Source of the DNA: Cognatishimia sp. SS12
GTDB taxonomy: Bacteria; Pseudomonadota; Alphaproteobacteria; Rhodobacterales; Rhodobacteraceae
NCBI RefSeq assembly: GCF_028369055.1
Contig: NZ_JAQNCZ010000001.1
Span: 372,001-436,000, forward strand
Reading direction: 5' to 3'
Length of the DNA: 64,000 nucleotides
The translations under genes were made by a program, and so were the position numbers. Shown here one piece after another: positions 12,250 to 21,426 of this stretch (positions are counted from its first letter, which is position 1; each line of letters opens with the position of its first letter). Under the pieces are notes generated by a model. That model saw only the letters and a list, made by a program, of their open reading frames with translations. It was not told where the DNA came from and made no database searches.

Positions 12250-13668
12250 TTAGCTGGCGCGCCGCTCATCAAAGCTGAGCGCGATAAAGCTGGGCAGGTG
12301 ATCGCCCATGCCCACAACATCATTGCCATGGCCGCGATCGTTGCCGCGCCCGCGCGAGCGGCTACGCCCCGAAGGTTTGTCGCGGTTTGGCTGCTTGTTG
12401 TCACGCTTGGCAGTGTCTTTCTTGTCCTGCTGTGGCGCGGCACTCTCGGCCTTTTTCTCGACTTTTTTCTCGGGCTTGGTGTCGGTGTCTTCCGCTTTGG
12501 CCTTTTTCGGCTTGCTCGGCGTCACCGGGTTTTCAATGCGCGGGATCTCTTTTTGAATCAGCGCTTCAATCGCGGCGAAGTTCTTTTCGTCGCGTGGCAC
12601 GCAGATCATCACGGTCTTGCCAGACTTTCCAGCGCGACCCGTGCGGCCGATGCGGTGCACGTAATCTTCGGCATGGCTGGGCACGTCAAAGTTAAAAACG
12701 TGGCTCACATCCGGGATGTCGAGCCCGCGCGCCGCCACATCAGACGCCACAAGAAAGCGCAGCTCACCACTACGGAAGGCATCAAGCGTTTTTGTGCGAT
12801 GGGACTGATCCAGATCGCCATGGATCGGCGCGGCGTCCAGCCCGTATTTCTTCATCGATTTGGCGGTGATATCAACGTCGGTCTTGCGGTTGCAAAAGAT
12901 GATCGCGTTGGTGCAGGCATCACCTTCCTGTTTGATCAACTCGCGCAGTACTTTGCGCTTTTCGCTGCCTTCGCGGTCGCGGCGCGAGGCTTTGAACATC
13001 ACCACGCCTTGGGTGATATTTTCCGATGCCGTCGCTTGGCGTGCCACTTCGATGCGCACCGGGGCCGATAGGAACGTGTTGGTGATGCGTTCAATTTCAG
13101 GGGCCATTGTGGCCGAGAAGAAAAGTGTCTGACGGGTGAATGGCGTAAGGCCAAAGATCCGCTCGATATCGGGGATGAACCCCATGTCAAGCATACGGTC
13201 GGCTTCGTCCACCACCATGACTTTAACGTCCGACAGGATCAGTTTGCCCCGTTCGAAATGGTCCAGCAGGCGGCCCGGCGTGGCAATCAGGACATCAACG
13301 CCCTTGTCGATGATCGCCTCTTGTTCCTTGAAGCTCACGCCGCCAATCAGCAGCGCTTTGGTCAGCTTCAGATGCTTGGTGTAAGCGTCGAAGTTTTCGG
13401 CCACCTGGGCGGCCAATTCGCGCGTTGGGCAAAGCACCAGGCTGCGCGGCATCCGGGCGCGGGCACGGCCACGGGCAAGAAGCGAAATCATTGGGAGGGT
13501 GAAGCTGGCGGTTTTGCCAGTGCCGGTTTGGGCAATGCCCAGAACATCCTTGCCCTCAAGTGCGGGCGGGATCGCGCCAGCCTGAATTGGGGTGGGGCTT
13601 TCATAGCCCGCTTCGGCGACGGCTTTCAGAACTTTTGGGTTCAGATTCAGATCGGAAAATTTTGTCAT
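12250..13668 (-). CDS. DEAD-box ATP-dependent RNA helicase (RhlE/CsdA-like)
   Basis: The 472-residue product is a cytoplasmic RNA helicase. It has the Q motif region near residues 22-29, motif I AQTGTGKT (46-53), motif Ia PTRELAAQ (81-88), motif II DEAD (154-157), motif III SAT, and motif VI HRIGRTGRAG. A basic, low-complexity tail of about 100 residues (Lys/Glu, then Arg/Gly) follows the two RecA domains and probably binds RNA. It has its own promoter and a leader of about 90 bases. The exact paralogue (RhlE, DeaD, RhlB) cannot be fixed here. Confidence 0.93.
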   Translation of the reverse strand: MTKFSDLNLNPKVLKAVAEAGYESPTPIQAGAIPPALEGKDVLGIAQTGTGKTASFTLPMISLLARGRARARMPRSLVLCPTRELAAQVAENFDAYTKHLKLTKALLIGGVSFKEQEAIIDKGVDVLIATPGRLLDHFERGKLILSDVKVMVVDEADRMLDMGFIPDIERIFGLTPFTRQTLFFSATMAPEIERITNTFLSAPVRIEVARQATASENITQGVVMFKASRRDREGSEKRKVLRELIKQEGDACTNAIIFCNRKTDVDITAKSMKKYGLDAAPIHGDLDQSHRTKTLDAFRSGELRFLVASDVAARGLDIPDVSHVFNFDVPSHAEDYVHRIGRTGRAGKSGKTVMICVPRDEKNFAAIEALIQKEIPRIENPVTPSKPKKAKAEDTDTKPEKKVEKKAESAAPQQDKKDTAKRDNKQPNRDKPSGRSRSRGRGNDRGHGNDVVGMGDHLPSFIALSFDERRAS

Positions 13669-13691
13669 GCGTATCCGTGATTTACGGACAC

Positions 13692-13727
13692 TCAGGCCCG
13701 TAGCGGCGAAGGGGGATCAGGCCCGTA
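13692..13727. repeat. Direct repeat in the helicase leader
   Basis: TCAGGCCCGTA occurs at 13692-13702 and again at 13717-13727, 25 bases apart start to start, inside the untranslated leader of the helicase gene. Its role is unknown. Confidence 0.6.
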
Positions 13728-13766
13728 TGGCCTCGTGTTATGTCACGGTAATGATCCCTCGCGCAG

Positions 13767-13795
13767 GGCATAGCCTAATCCGTTGAAGAGGTCAA
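13767..13795 (-). promoter_or_regulatory. Sigma-70-type promoter of the DEAD-box helicase gene
   Basis: On the minus strand TTGACC (13795-13790) and TATGCC (13772-13767) are separated by 17 bases. The predicted start near 13760 leaves a 5' leader of about 90 bases before the ATG at 13668. The leader holds two copies of the 11-mer TCAGGCCCGTA in plus-strand reading. Confidence 0.55.
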
Positions 13796-13821
13796 CGAAA
13801 GCTCGGCCTTGCGCCGCAGTG

Positions 13822-14805
13822 TCAGCGATTTGTTTCTGTTTTGGAAACAGATGCTTGCCAATCTGGAAAATGTTTCGCCCGCTTTGCCGCCAAGTCCAGC
13901 GTGAACACGCGCAGCATGTTTTGGCCTTCTAAGGCCTCCAGCAGGCGCGGCGTGGCGAGGCAAACCTCTTCGAAAAAGGCGCGCAGATCCGCCTCGCCGG
14001 TTTCGGTCAGGCCCGAAAACAGCGCGTGCCGCGTGATGCGCCCGCCCGACGACCCGCCCGTCAATTCGGCCCGATAAGACCCGCGCGTCAGGCGGAACTG
14101 CATGATTTCAAGCCATTTTTCCCAGCTTTCCACATGTCGATGACAGAGCAACACATCAGGCGCGGTCTGCTGCGGCATTTCCTGATCGCCGTGCTGAAAG
14201 ATGCGGTGGATGCCGAATTTGACATCTGCATGCCCGGTGCGCGCGATCACCTTGCCGGCGGTGTGGCTGATGAACCCGTCTTTGAAAAGCCCGCCGAAAT
14301 TCGGATAAAGCGCGCGCTCGACGCTCTGTTTGTCCCGCCCGGCGGGCACTTTGGTTTTGCAATAGGTTTTCGGCCCGGCAGTCTCGCTCACGTCGCAAAG
14401 CGATTCCACAGGCTCGACTCGCAAACTCGGCATGTCTGCGGGTTGTGCCGCAAGGATTTCGGCCATGGGCCGGGTCGGGCAGAGGAATTCATCCACATCG
14501 ATATGCGCCAGCCAATCCAGCCCCTCAGCCTGCCGATAGGCGCGCGACGCATTCTGAACCTGTCGCACCTGATGTTTCTTGGGGCGGCGGCCATGGGTCT
14601 TTTGCCAATAGGCGTCGTCGCACAGCGTGGTGGTGACGGCGGGATTGTGCGCCAAGGCAGCGGCCGTTTCGGCGTTGGCATCATCTAGGTAGACAAAGAT
14701 GTGATCCGCCCCCAGATCCAGATGGTAGGCGACAAAATTCAGCGTGTCTTCTGTCGGGGCTTTGATTGTGGTGACAATGCCCCAGCGCGGGGTGGCAGCG
14801 GTCAT
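13822..14805 (-). CDS. Glycosyltransferase family 2-like protein (Glyco_tranf_2_4 type)
   Basis: The 327-residue product begins with WGIVTTIKAPTEDTLNFVAYHLDLGADHIFVYLDD, pattern of a GT-A fold that binds a nucleotide-sugar, and has the metal-binding-type motif HIDVDEF near residue 100. No signal peptide or membrane span is evident, so it is cytosolic. It overlaps the upstream glycosyltransferase gene by four bases (ATGA) and is a paralogue of that protein's C-terminal half. It ends near the divergent helicase promoter. Acceptor and donor sugars are unknown; a surface polysaccharide is possible. Confidence 0.8.
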   Translation of the reverse strand: MTAATPRWGIVTTIKAPTEDTLNFVAYHLDLGADHIFVYLDDANAETAAALAHNPAVTTTLCDDAYWQKTHGRRPKKHQVRQVQNASRAYRQAEGLDWLAHIDVDEFLCPTRPMAEILAAQPADMPSLRVEPVESLCDVSETAGPKTYCKTKVPAGRDKQSVERALYPNFGGLFKDGFISHTAGKVIARTGHADVKFGIHRIFQHGDQEMPQQTAPDVLLCHRHVESWEKWLEIMQFRLTRGSYRAELTGGSSGGRITRHALFSGLTETGEADLRAFFEEVCLATPRLLEALEGQNMLRVFTLDLAAKRAKHFPDWQASVSKTETNR

Positions 14806-16502
14806 GGGGTGATGACCTCTTGGCTCATTTTTTCGATCTTACGCGCCAGATCGAGGTTGATTTCATAAAGCGCGTCATGGGCGGCAAGCGCTTTCAAAAC
14901 ATCCGGGCGGGCGCGGCACATCTCGTCAAAGAAAGCGTCTATACTTTCATTTTCATTATTTGGGTCAAGGCTTTCCAGCGCAGAGCTCACGTCGATGCCA
15001 TCGGTTTGGACCTGGCGATAACCTTCTGCAAGGCGGCGCGGCAGGGCGCTTTGGAATTTGGCAAAGCTGGGCGCATGGCAATGCGCGATGCGCAGGTCCG
15101 CGGCCATTGCCCCATTGCTGGCCGCTTTGCGCTGATGCTTGACGACATAATTGCCAACGCGAATTTTTCCGATCTTGCCGCGCACAAAAATGCGGGGATG
15201 CGCAGGGCCCAGGATCAGATCAGGCAGATACCGGCCAAACACCGGATAAAGATCGTCGCGCTGGTTGGCGTCGAGGCCATAATCATCTGCCGGCGGGCGG
15301 AACAAATGCGGTGCATCGGCAAATTGTTCGACAACCGGCAGGGTCAAAAAGGCAAGATCACCAGAGGTGCTGGCCAGACGGTCAGCCACCGGCTGATCCG
15401 CGGTCAGGAATTCATCCGTGTCCAGCATGGCAATCCAGTCAAGCCGCATATTGCGCCGGGCACGATTGAAATAAAACAGCTTTCGGGCGTTGCGCGTGGT
15501 CAGCTTTTCGCGCTGCTCTTCGGTGATGACGGTTTCATCGGCGATGACAATGCTGATACGCGGATGGTGCATCAGCTCTTCGGGGGCATGGGCCGGGTCA
15601 TCGGCGGTCAGCACAACGGCGTCGGCCCCCAAATCCAGATGATGCGCGGCAAAGCAGATCGCCTGTTCGCGGTCCTCATTCAAGGTGGCGGCCACGCCCC
15701 AGCGCAGGCGCGCGGGGTTGGTTTCGACAATACGGCGCGGCACCGGGATCGGGTTGGGGTTTGTCAGCGCGCGGCGCTTGCGGCGATGGTCCGCCATGCG
15801 GCGCAGACGTCGAAACAGCGTGCCGGGATCGGTGTTGATGGCGTCAAGCAGATGTTCGGCCAACGGGCGCACAACCGCATCCTGCCTGGCGTCCTGCCAG
15901 AGCCGCGTCAGTACAGCGACATCCAGCCCGCCGCCCAATAGCGCATAGGTCGGGCTGTCCAGCGGCAGGGCGGTATTTGATTTTTCCGCGCCCGAAAACA
16001 CCTCATCCGGGCGGTGGCCGGAATAAAGCCGCTCAAATTCGTAAAGTTTGATCATCGCAAACATCAGCATCAGCGCCCGGCCAATGCTGCGCTGCGCCTC
16101 GTTCACGCCATGGTCACCAAACGTCGTGATCGCCGACACCAGCCAGCGCAGCGGCAGGTGCGCGATCAAGAAGTCGCCATGTTCCGCCCAGATGCGTTGA
16201 AATAGCGCGGGGGCATGATCCGGGAAATCTGTTTTGCGCAGGTTGGAAATCACCAGCCCGTGCAGCGCCAGCAGGGCAGGTTGCCCGTCAAATTCCTGTT
16301 CCAGCGTATGTTTTTTGGCCGCATAGCTGGACCCGCCCGCCTTGCGCGGGCTGGCGGCAGTCGGCGTGGTGCACAGCGCAGCCAGATCCGTATCAAGCGG
16401 CGCAAGCGCCTCGCCCTCGGCATAGTCCAACGGTTCGCGCCGCGATTCGGCGCGCTCCATCAGTTTGTCGTATCCACCCGGATATGTTTCTGTCTTTGCC
16501 AT
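14802..16502 (-). CDS. Two-domain glycosyltransferase (helical N-terminus plus Glyco_tranf_2_4 domain)
   Basis: The 566-residue product has an N-terminal part of about 250 residues, mostly helical and unrecognised, and a C-terminal GT-A domain starting near residue 265. That domain has RWGVAATLNEDREQAICFAA, HHLDLGADAVVL and MLDTDEF, matching the companion gene downstream. The pair probably arose by duplication. It lies 42 bases after prfC on the same strand, so the two glycosyltransferases may be read from the prfC transcript. Substrate unknown. Confidence 0.8.
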   Translation of the reverse strand: MAKTETYPGGYDKLMERAESRREPLDYAEGEALAPLDTDLAALCTTPTAASPRKAGGSSYAAKKHTLEQEFDGQPALLALHGLVISNLRKTDFPDHAPALFQRIWAEHGDFLIAHLPLRWLVSAITTFGDHGVNEAQRSIGRALMLMFAMIKLYEFERLYSGHRPDEVFSGAEKSNTALPLDSPTYALLGGGLDVAVLTRLWQDARQDAVVRPLAEHLLDAINTDPGTLFRRLRRMADHRRKRRALTNPNPIPVPRRIVETNPARLRWGVAATLNEDREQAICFAAHHLDLGADAVVLTADDPAHAPEELMHHPRISIVIADETVITEEQREKLTTRNARKLFYFNRARRNMRLDWIAMLDTDEFLTADQPVADRLASTSGDLAFLTLPVVEQFADAPHLFRPPADDYGLDANQRDDLYPVFGRYLPDLILGPAHPRIFVRGKIGKIRVGNYVVKHQRKAASNGAMAADLRIAHCHAPSFAKFQSALPRRLAEGYRQVQTDGIDVSSALESLDPNNENESIDAFFDEMCRARPDVLKALAAHDALYEINLDLARKIEKMSQEVITP

Positions 16503-16544
16503 CTGCTCGTGCGGCCCCGATTTGGCCGCCCTTGGGTTGAGCGG

Positions 16545-18152
16545 CTAGACCATCATTTCCTTTGTAGCGGTAAGTCGCACGTCTGGATAGTCTCTGCCGA
16601 CGCGATCAATATCCCATTGCAGTCGCGTCAGGTACACGATGTCCCCATCATGATCGTGCGCGATGTGCTGTTTATTGGCTTCGGTAAATTTATCAACGGC
16701 TTGCTTGTCGCCGCTCACCCAGCGGGCGCTGGTAAACTGACTGGCGTCAAAGCGCACTGGCAGGCCATATTCCAGTTCAATCCGGCTGGCGAGCACTTCA
16801 AATTGCAGCGCGCCGACCACGCCAACGACAAAGCCCGACCCGATCGAGGGTTTGAAGACTTTGGCCGCACCTTCTTCGGCAAATTGCATCAGCGCTTTTT
16901 CAAGGTGCTTGGCCTTCATGGGATCGCCTGCACGCACGCCCTGCAAAAGTTCGGGCGCGAACGAAGGGATGCCGGTTGCGCGCAGCATTTCGCCTTCGGT
17001 CAGCGTGTCGCCAATGCGCAGCTGCCCGTGGTTGGGAATGCCGATGATATCGCCCGCCCAGGCCTCTTCGGCCAACTCGCGGTCCGAGGCGAGGAATAGC
17101 ACCGGGTTGCTGATTGCCATGGGCTTTTTGCTGCGCACATGGGTCAGCTTCATGCCGCGTTTGAAATGGCCGGACGCCAGGCGCACAAAAGCCACGCGGT
17201 CGCGGTGCTTTGGGTCCATATTGGCCTGGACCTTGAAGACAAAGCCCGCGACCTTTTTTTCTTCGGGCGCAATGGCGCGTGGATCGGCGGATTGCACCTG
17301 TGGCTCTGGCCCGAAATTGGCAATACCATGCATCAGTTCCTGCACCCCGAAGGAGTTGATGGCAGAGCCGAACCAGATGGGCGTCATATGCCCTTCCAGC
17401 ACCGCCTGCGGGTCAAGCTTGGGCAGCAGCTCCTTGGCCATTTCGACCTCTTCCAGGAACTTCTCAAGCAGGTCGGCGGGCACGTGTTCGGCCAGTTTCG
17501 GATCATCCAGCCCCGAAATTTCAATGCTTTCCGCCACTTTGTTGCGGTCCGCGCGATCCATCAGCTCCAGCCGGTCGCGCAGCAGATCGTAACAGCCCAG
17601 AAACTCGCGCCCGACGCCAATCGGCCAAGAGGCCGGGGTGACGTCAATCGCAAGGTTTTCCTGAATTTCATCAATGATCTCAAACGTGTCCCGACTTTCG
17701 CGGTCCATCTTGTTACAGAAGGTCAGGATCGGCAGGTCGCGCAGGCGGCAGACTTCGAAAAGCTTTTGCGTCTGGCTTTCGACACCTTTGGCCCCGTCGA
17801 TCACCATCACCGCCGCATCCACCGCCGTCAGGGTGCGATAGGTATCTTCGGAAAAGTCCGAGTGGCCCGGCGTGTCGACCAGGTTGAACCTGTAGGTGTC
17901 AAAGTCAAAGGACATCGCCGATGCCGAGACCGAAATGCCGCGGTCCTGCTCCATCTTCATGAAGTCCGAGCGCGTGCGCCGCGCTTCGCCCTTGGCACGC
18001 ACTTGGCCCGCCATCTGAATCGCGCCACCATAAAGCAGGAACTTTTCAGTCAGCGTGGTTTTGCCCGCATCCGGGTGCGAGATGATCGCAAACGTGCGGC
18101 GACGCGCGATTTCGGGCGGGAGTGCGGGGCGGTTTGTGGCGGTGTCTAACAT
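16545..18152 (-). CDS. prfC: Peptide chain release factor 3
   Basis: RF3 is a GTPase that removes RF1/RF2 from the ribosome after peptide release. The 535-residue product has the G1 motif ISHPDAGKTTLTEK, G3 DTPGHSDF, G4 NKMD and the RF3-specific RTRSDFMKMEQDRGISVSAS. I chose the ATG at 18152 (MLDTATNRPALPPEI), which gives the family's usual length; a longer frame upstream adds 16 residues without conservation. It is followed by two glycosyltransferase genes and preceded by a Hint-domain gene on the same strand. Confidence 0.96.
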   Translation of the reverse strand: MLDTATNRPALPPEIARRRTFAIISHPDAGKTTLTEKFLLYGGAIQMAGQVRAKGEARRTRSDFMKMEQDRGISVSASAMSFDFDTYRFNLVDTPGHSDFSEDTYRTLTAVDAAVMVIDGAKGVESQTQKLFEVCRLRDLPILTFCNKMDRESRDTFEIIDEIQENLAIDVTPASWPIGVGREFLGCYDLLRDRLELMDRADRNKVAESIEISGLDDPKLAEHVPADLLEKFLEEVEMAKELLPKLDPQAVLEGHMTPIWFGSAINSFGVQELMHGIANFGPEPQVQSADPRAIAPEEKKVAGFVFKVQANMDPKHRDRVAFVRLASGHFKRGMKLTHVRSKKPMAISNPVLFLASDRELAEEAWAGDIIGIPNHGQLRIGDTLTEGEMLRATGIPSFAPELLQGVRAGDPMKAKHLEKALMQFAEEGAAKVFKPSIGSGFVVGVVGALQFEVLASRIELEYGLPVRFDASQFTSARWVSGDKQAVDKFTEANKQHIAHDHDGDIVYLTRLQWDIDRVGRDYPDVRLTATKEMMV

Positions 18153-18225
18153 GTTGGCGCATATAGCTGCCCGACCGCCGCCGCGCAAGCCAGCCTGCAC
18201 AGTGCCCGTGCCTTGTGCAGAGGGT

Positions 18226-19260
18226 TTATCGCCCGGAAGCGCGCCGCAGATATTCGGCGGTGTCGATGTCCTGTAAAAAAGCTTCGTTCAGCTCAAGCGC
18301 GATGGCGTCTTTGCCGGGCAGGCCGGGCTGACTTTGCGCGAATTTTGCCGCCAGTTCCCGGGGCAGCACCGGGCGGGTGCTGTGGGTGACGGCCATGGTT
18401 TCGGTGGCTATGCCCTCGGCAAAGATGATTTCATGCGTATCAAACAGGATCTGGACATATTCGACAAAACCGCCGTCGGTTGTGGTGATGCTGTCGCCGT
18501 TCACCAGATGCCGCGCCTTCACCAGAAGCTCTGCTTGGCCAACGCCAAAGGCATCCTGTCGTTGATAGATGAACAGCCGGTGGTCCGGGTGCACGGTCAG
18601 ATCGCCAAGATTGTTGAGCGTGCCGGCCTTGATGGTGACGGGCGCAAAGGGGCCGCTGGCGCGCAGGGTGCTGCGGCCGATCCAGCGGATTTTCTGGATG
18701 CCGGAATCACGGGTCAGGATGCGATCCCCAACCTTGAGCGTTTCGACCGGGTGCTGCGCCCCCGTCGCCATGGTGATATTGGTGCCTGCCGCAAAGGACA
18801 CGCAGTTGATCAGGGCCATGCGCCGCTTTGCGTTTTCGCAATCAATGCCAACAAGCGTATAGGCGGTTTTTGCGGCTAGGGGGGCCAGCGGGTAAAGGTA
18901 AATTTCCGCGATATGGCCGCTGGTGTCCACTTCGACCAAAATCAGCGCTTCGATGGTGCCCCCGTGCAGGGGCATCAAGGTGATGCAGCTGTCCAGATGC
19001 AAAGTGGCCCCGGGCGTGCCAAGCGCGGAATTTGGCGCGACCTGATAGCCGCCCTGCGGGGTCAAGATGACAGAGAGGGCGCGCGATTGCGCATCGGCAC
19101 CCAGCTCATAGCTGTCATCCAGCAAGAGCTCTGCGGCATGCGATAGCGCATCACCGTGGTTGGCACCGCTCGTGACAAGGAAATCAGCAGCGCAATAGAC
19201 CGGCAACTGCTGTCCGGCGCTGGATGGTGCCATCTGGTCCGATACCTCTGTGTCAGACAT
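18226..19260 (-). CDS. Hint-domain protein with Ser at the usual catalytic Cys position
   Basis: The 344-residue protein has an N-terminal region of about 150 residues with no known domain and a C-terminal Hedgehog/intein (Hint) domain from about residue 153. Hallmarks are LKVGDRILTRDSGIQKIRWIG and VHPDHRLFI. The normal first residue in CFTPGTxI is Ser155 here (SFAAGTNI), with a Cys two residues before it. Such proteins are common in Rhodobacterales, often exported with RTX repeats; this one has none and no signal peptide. It is upstream of prfC with a 73-base gap. Autoprocessing activity is uncertain. Confidence 0.8.
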   Translation of the reverse strand: MSDTEVSDQMAPSSAGQQLPVYCAADFLVTSGANHGDALSHAAELLLDDSYELGADAQSRALSVILTPQGGYQVAPNSALGTPGATLHLDSCITLMPLHGGTIEALILVEVDTSGHIAEIYLYPLAPLAAKTAYTLVGIDCENAKRRMALINCVSFAAGTNITMATGAQHPVETLKVGDRILTRDSGIQKIRWIGRSTLRASGPFAPVTIKAGTLNNLGDLTVHPDHRLFIYQRQDAFGVGQAELLVKARHLVNGDSITTTDGGFVEYVQILFDTHEIIFAEGIATETMAVTHSTRPVLPRELAAKFAQSQPGLPGKDAIALELNEAFLQDIDTAEYLRRASGR

Positions 19261-19392
19261 TCACTTTCCCTTTGTCTTGCGTCTTCTCAAAGATGCTGAC
19301 CAAATATGGCAACATCAGGGATTGCCCTCGGCATTTTGCTGGCAGAGGGGCAAGGCAGCTGCGAAGGTAGCATAAAAGTTGGGAGCGCGACT

Positions 19393-20172
19393 ATGGATTT
19401 GGGACTCACCGGGAAAAAAGCATTGGTTTGCGCCAGCTCAAAGGGGCTGGGGCTGGGCTGCGCCGAAGCGCTGGCTGAGGCTGGCGTAGATCTTGTGATG
19501 AATGCGCGCGGCGCAGAGGCGCTGGAAGCTGCGGCAGATGATATCCGCAAGCGGTTTGGCGTGTCAGTCATGACTGTCGCTGCGGATGTCACCACTGCAG
19601 AGGGACAAGCGGCGGTGCTGGCAGCTGCCAAGGGGGCTGATATCCTTGTGACCAATGCCGGGGGGCCGCCGCCGGGCCTCTGGAGCGATTGGGACCGCGA
19701 CGATTTCATCAAGGCGCTGGATGCCAATATGCTCGCGCCCATCGCGCTGATGAAGGCGATGCTGCCTGATATGATTGCCAAAGGGTGGGGACGGGTGGTC
19801 AACATCACGTCAGTTTCGGTCAAAGCGCCCATTCCGCAACTGGGCCTGTCAAACTCCGCCCGTGCTGGCCTGACTGGCTATGTTGCCGGCACCGCGCGGC
19901 AGGTGGCTGAACATGGTGTGACCATCAACAACATGCAGCCGGGTATTCATGCGACGGATCGGGCGGTTGCGCTGGACGGGGGCGCGGGCAAGGCAGAGGG
20001 CATTTCCGCAGCAGAGGCGCGTGCTAACCGCGAAGCCGGCATTCCGGCGCGCCGCTATGGCACGCGCCAGGAATTTGGCGCAACCTGTGCCTTCCTCTGT
20101 TCGCAACATGCCGGGTTTATCGTGGGGCAGAACATCCTGCTCGACGGCGGCGCGACCAACACCACAATGTAA
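19393..20172 (+). CDS. Atypical short-chain dehydrogenase/reductase
   Basis: The 259-residue product has a Rossmann fold with a coenzyme motif SSKGLGLGCAEAL near residue 15, NAGG near residue 93 and an LLDGGATNT-type C-terminal end. The catalytic YxxxK is missing: where YAASKAAL is expected the sequence reads SNSARAGL, giving Ser for Tyr and Arg for Lys. It is therefore either a divergent enzyme or inactive. I chose the ATG at 19393 because MDLGLTGKKALV is the normal SDR N-terminus. Annotated relatives are often called 3-oxoacyl-ACP reductase, which I would not trust. Confidence 0.85.
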   Translation: MDLGLTGKKALVCASSKGLGLGCAEALAEAGVDLVMNARGAEALEAAADDIRKRFGVSVMTVAADVTTAEGQAAVLAAAKGADILVTNAGGPPPGLWSDWDRDDFIKALDANMLAPIALMKAMLPDMIAKGWGRVVNITSVSVKAPIPQLGLSNSARAGLTGYVAGTARQVAEHGVTINNMQPGIHATDRAVALDGGAGKAEGISAAEARANREAGIPARRYGTRQEFGATCAFLCSQHAGFIVGQNILLDGGATNTTM

Positions 20173-20186
20173 GACCCGGAAACCAA

Positions 20187-21311
20187 ATGGCCGAGAGTTT
20201 TTCCCTTGCGGATCATATCTTTAATGCGCAGTCTATTGCCGATCTTGCCCATGAATATGCGGCAGCTCTGCCGGGGTTTGACCCGGCAGCGTTTCAGTCG
20301 ACTGTCCTGGCCGGCTTCGAAGAGCGCGGGTTTCTGGAGCGGCTGGAATGGATTGCCGATTGCCTGACGCCATACTTGGCAGATGATTTCCCGCGTATGG
20401 CGGATCAGCTTGAGGCGACCATGGTCCCAGAGCTTGACCCCACGCGCACGGATGATGATTTTGGGCGGTTTATCCATGCGGTGCCCGGCGTGCTGGCGGT
20501 GCGCCATGGGCTGGCGGCGCATCCGGACCGCGCGCTTGATCTGCTTTATCGAGCGACGAAACGGTTCTCGATGGAGTTTTACATTCGACCGTTCCTCAAT
20601 CACTGGCCAGAACAGACCTATGCCCGGCTACAGCTGTGGGTGCGGGATGACAATTATCACGTGCGCCGCCTGGTCAGTGAAGGCACCCGCCCCAAACTGC
20701 CCTGGGCCAAAAAAGTGACGCTGCCGCCAGAGAAAACGCTGCCGCTGCTGACGGCCCTACATGGGGACACGACCCGCTATGTGACCCGCTCTGTGGCCAA
20801 TCACCTGAATGACATTGCCAAGACCGCGCCAGATCTCGTGGTCAAAACACTAAGCGATTGGCGCGATACAGATCAGCAAGACCCCAAGGAACTCGGCTGG
20901 ATGACACGCCATGCGCTGCGCACCTTGGTGAAACAGGGGCATGGCGGGGCGCTTGCGCTGCTGGGCTATGCGCCCGACGCGCCAGTGCGCTTGCGCAGCC
21001 TGCAGCTCAAATCAGCGACCGTTGCCGCCGGGAAGGCCGTGGAATTTGATCTGACACTGACAGCAGAAAAACGATGCCCGGTGATTGTGGATTATCAGAT
21101 CGTCTTTCAGCGCCACGGCGGAAAGACGAGTGCCAAAGTCTTTAAGCTTAAGCAGACCGTTGTGCCCGCCGACAAACCGCTCTTGCTGTCAAAGCGTCAT
21201 GTCCTAAAAGCAGACGCGACAACCTTTCGGCTATACCCCGGTGCCCATGAGGTGATTGTGCAGGTCAACGGCAAAGAGATGGGGCGCGCCAGCTTTGCGC
21301 TGACGGTTTAG
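20187..21311 (+). CDS. alkC: DNA alkylation repair protein, AlkC type
   Basis: The 374-residue product matches the AlkC branch of HEAT-repeat DNA glycosylases, which release 3-methyl adducts from DNA. The region LWVRDDNYHVRRLVSEGTRP near residue 150 is typical for the family. About 100 C-terminal residues from residue 268 form a beta-rich, Ig-like module, as in the AlkC subgroup that carries one. It starts 14 bases after the SDR gene, so the two may be co-transcribed. No Ada-type regulator is adjacent. Confidence 0.85.
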   Translation: MAESFSLADHIFNAQSIADLAHEYAAALPGFDPAAFQSTVLAGFEERGFLERLEWIADCLTPYLADDFPRMADQLEATMVPELDPTRTDDDFGRFIHAVPGVLAVRHGLAAHPDRALDLLYRATKRFSMEFYIRPFLNHWPEQTYARLQLWVRDDNYHVRRLVSEGTRPKLPWAKKVTLPPEKTLPLLTALHGDTTRYVTRSVANHLNDIAKTAPDLVVKTLSDWRDTDQQDPKELGWMTRHALRTLVKQGHGGALALLGYAPDAPVRLRSLQLKSATVAAGKAVEFDLTLTAEKRCPVIVDYQIVFQRHGGKTSAKVFKLKQTVVPADKPLLLSKRHVLKADATTFRLYPGAHEVIVQVNGKEMGRASFALTV

Positions 21312-21426
21312 CGGCAGTCCCCCGTGATGACAGGGTTTCACATTCGCGTGGGACACAGCGCCGGGCGCTAGCTTGACGATTTCCGCGCTGTTACAGCGGA
21401 TTGACAGCAACCATCAGGAGAGCGCC

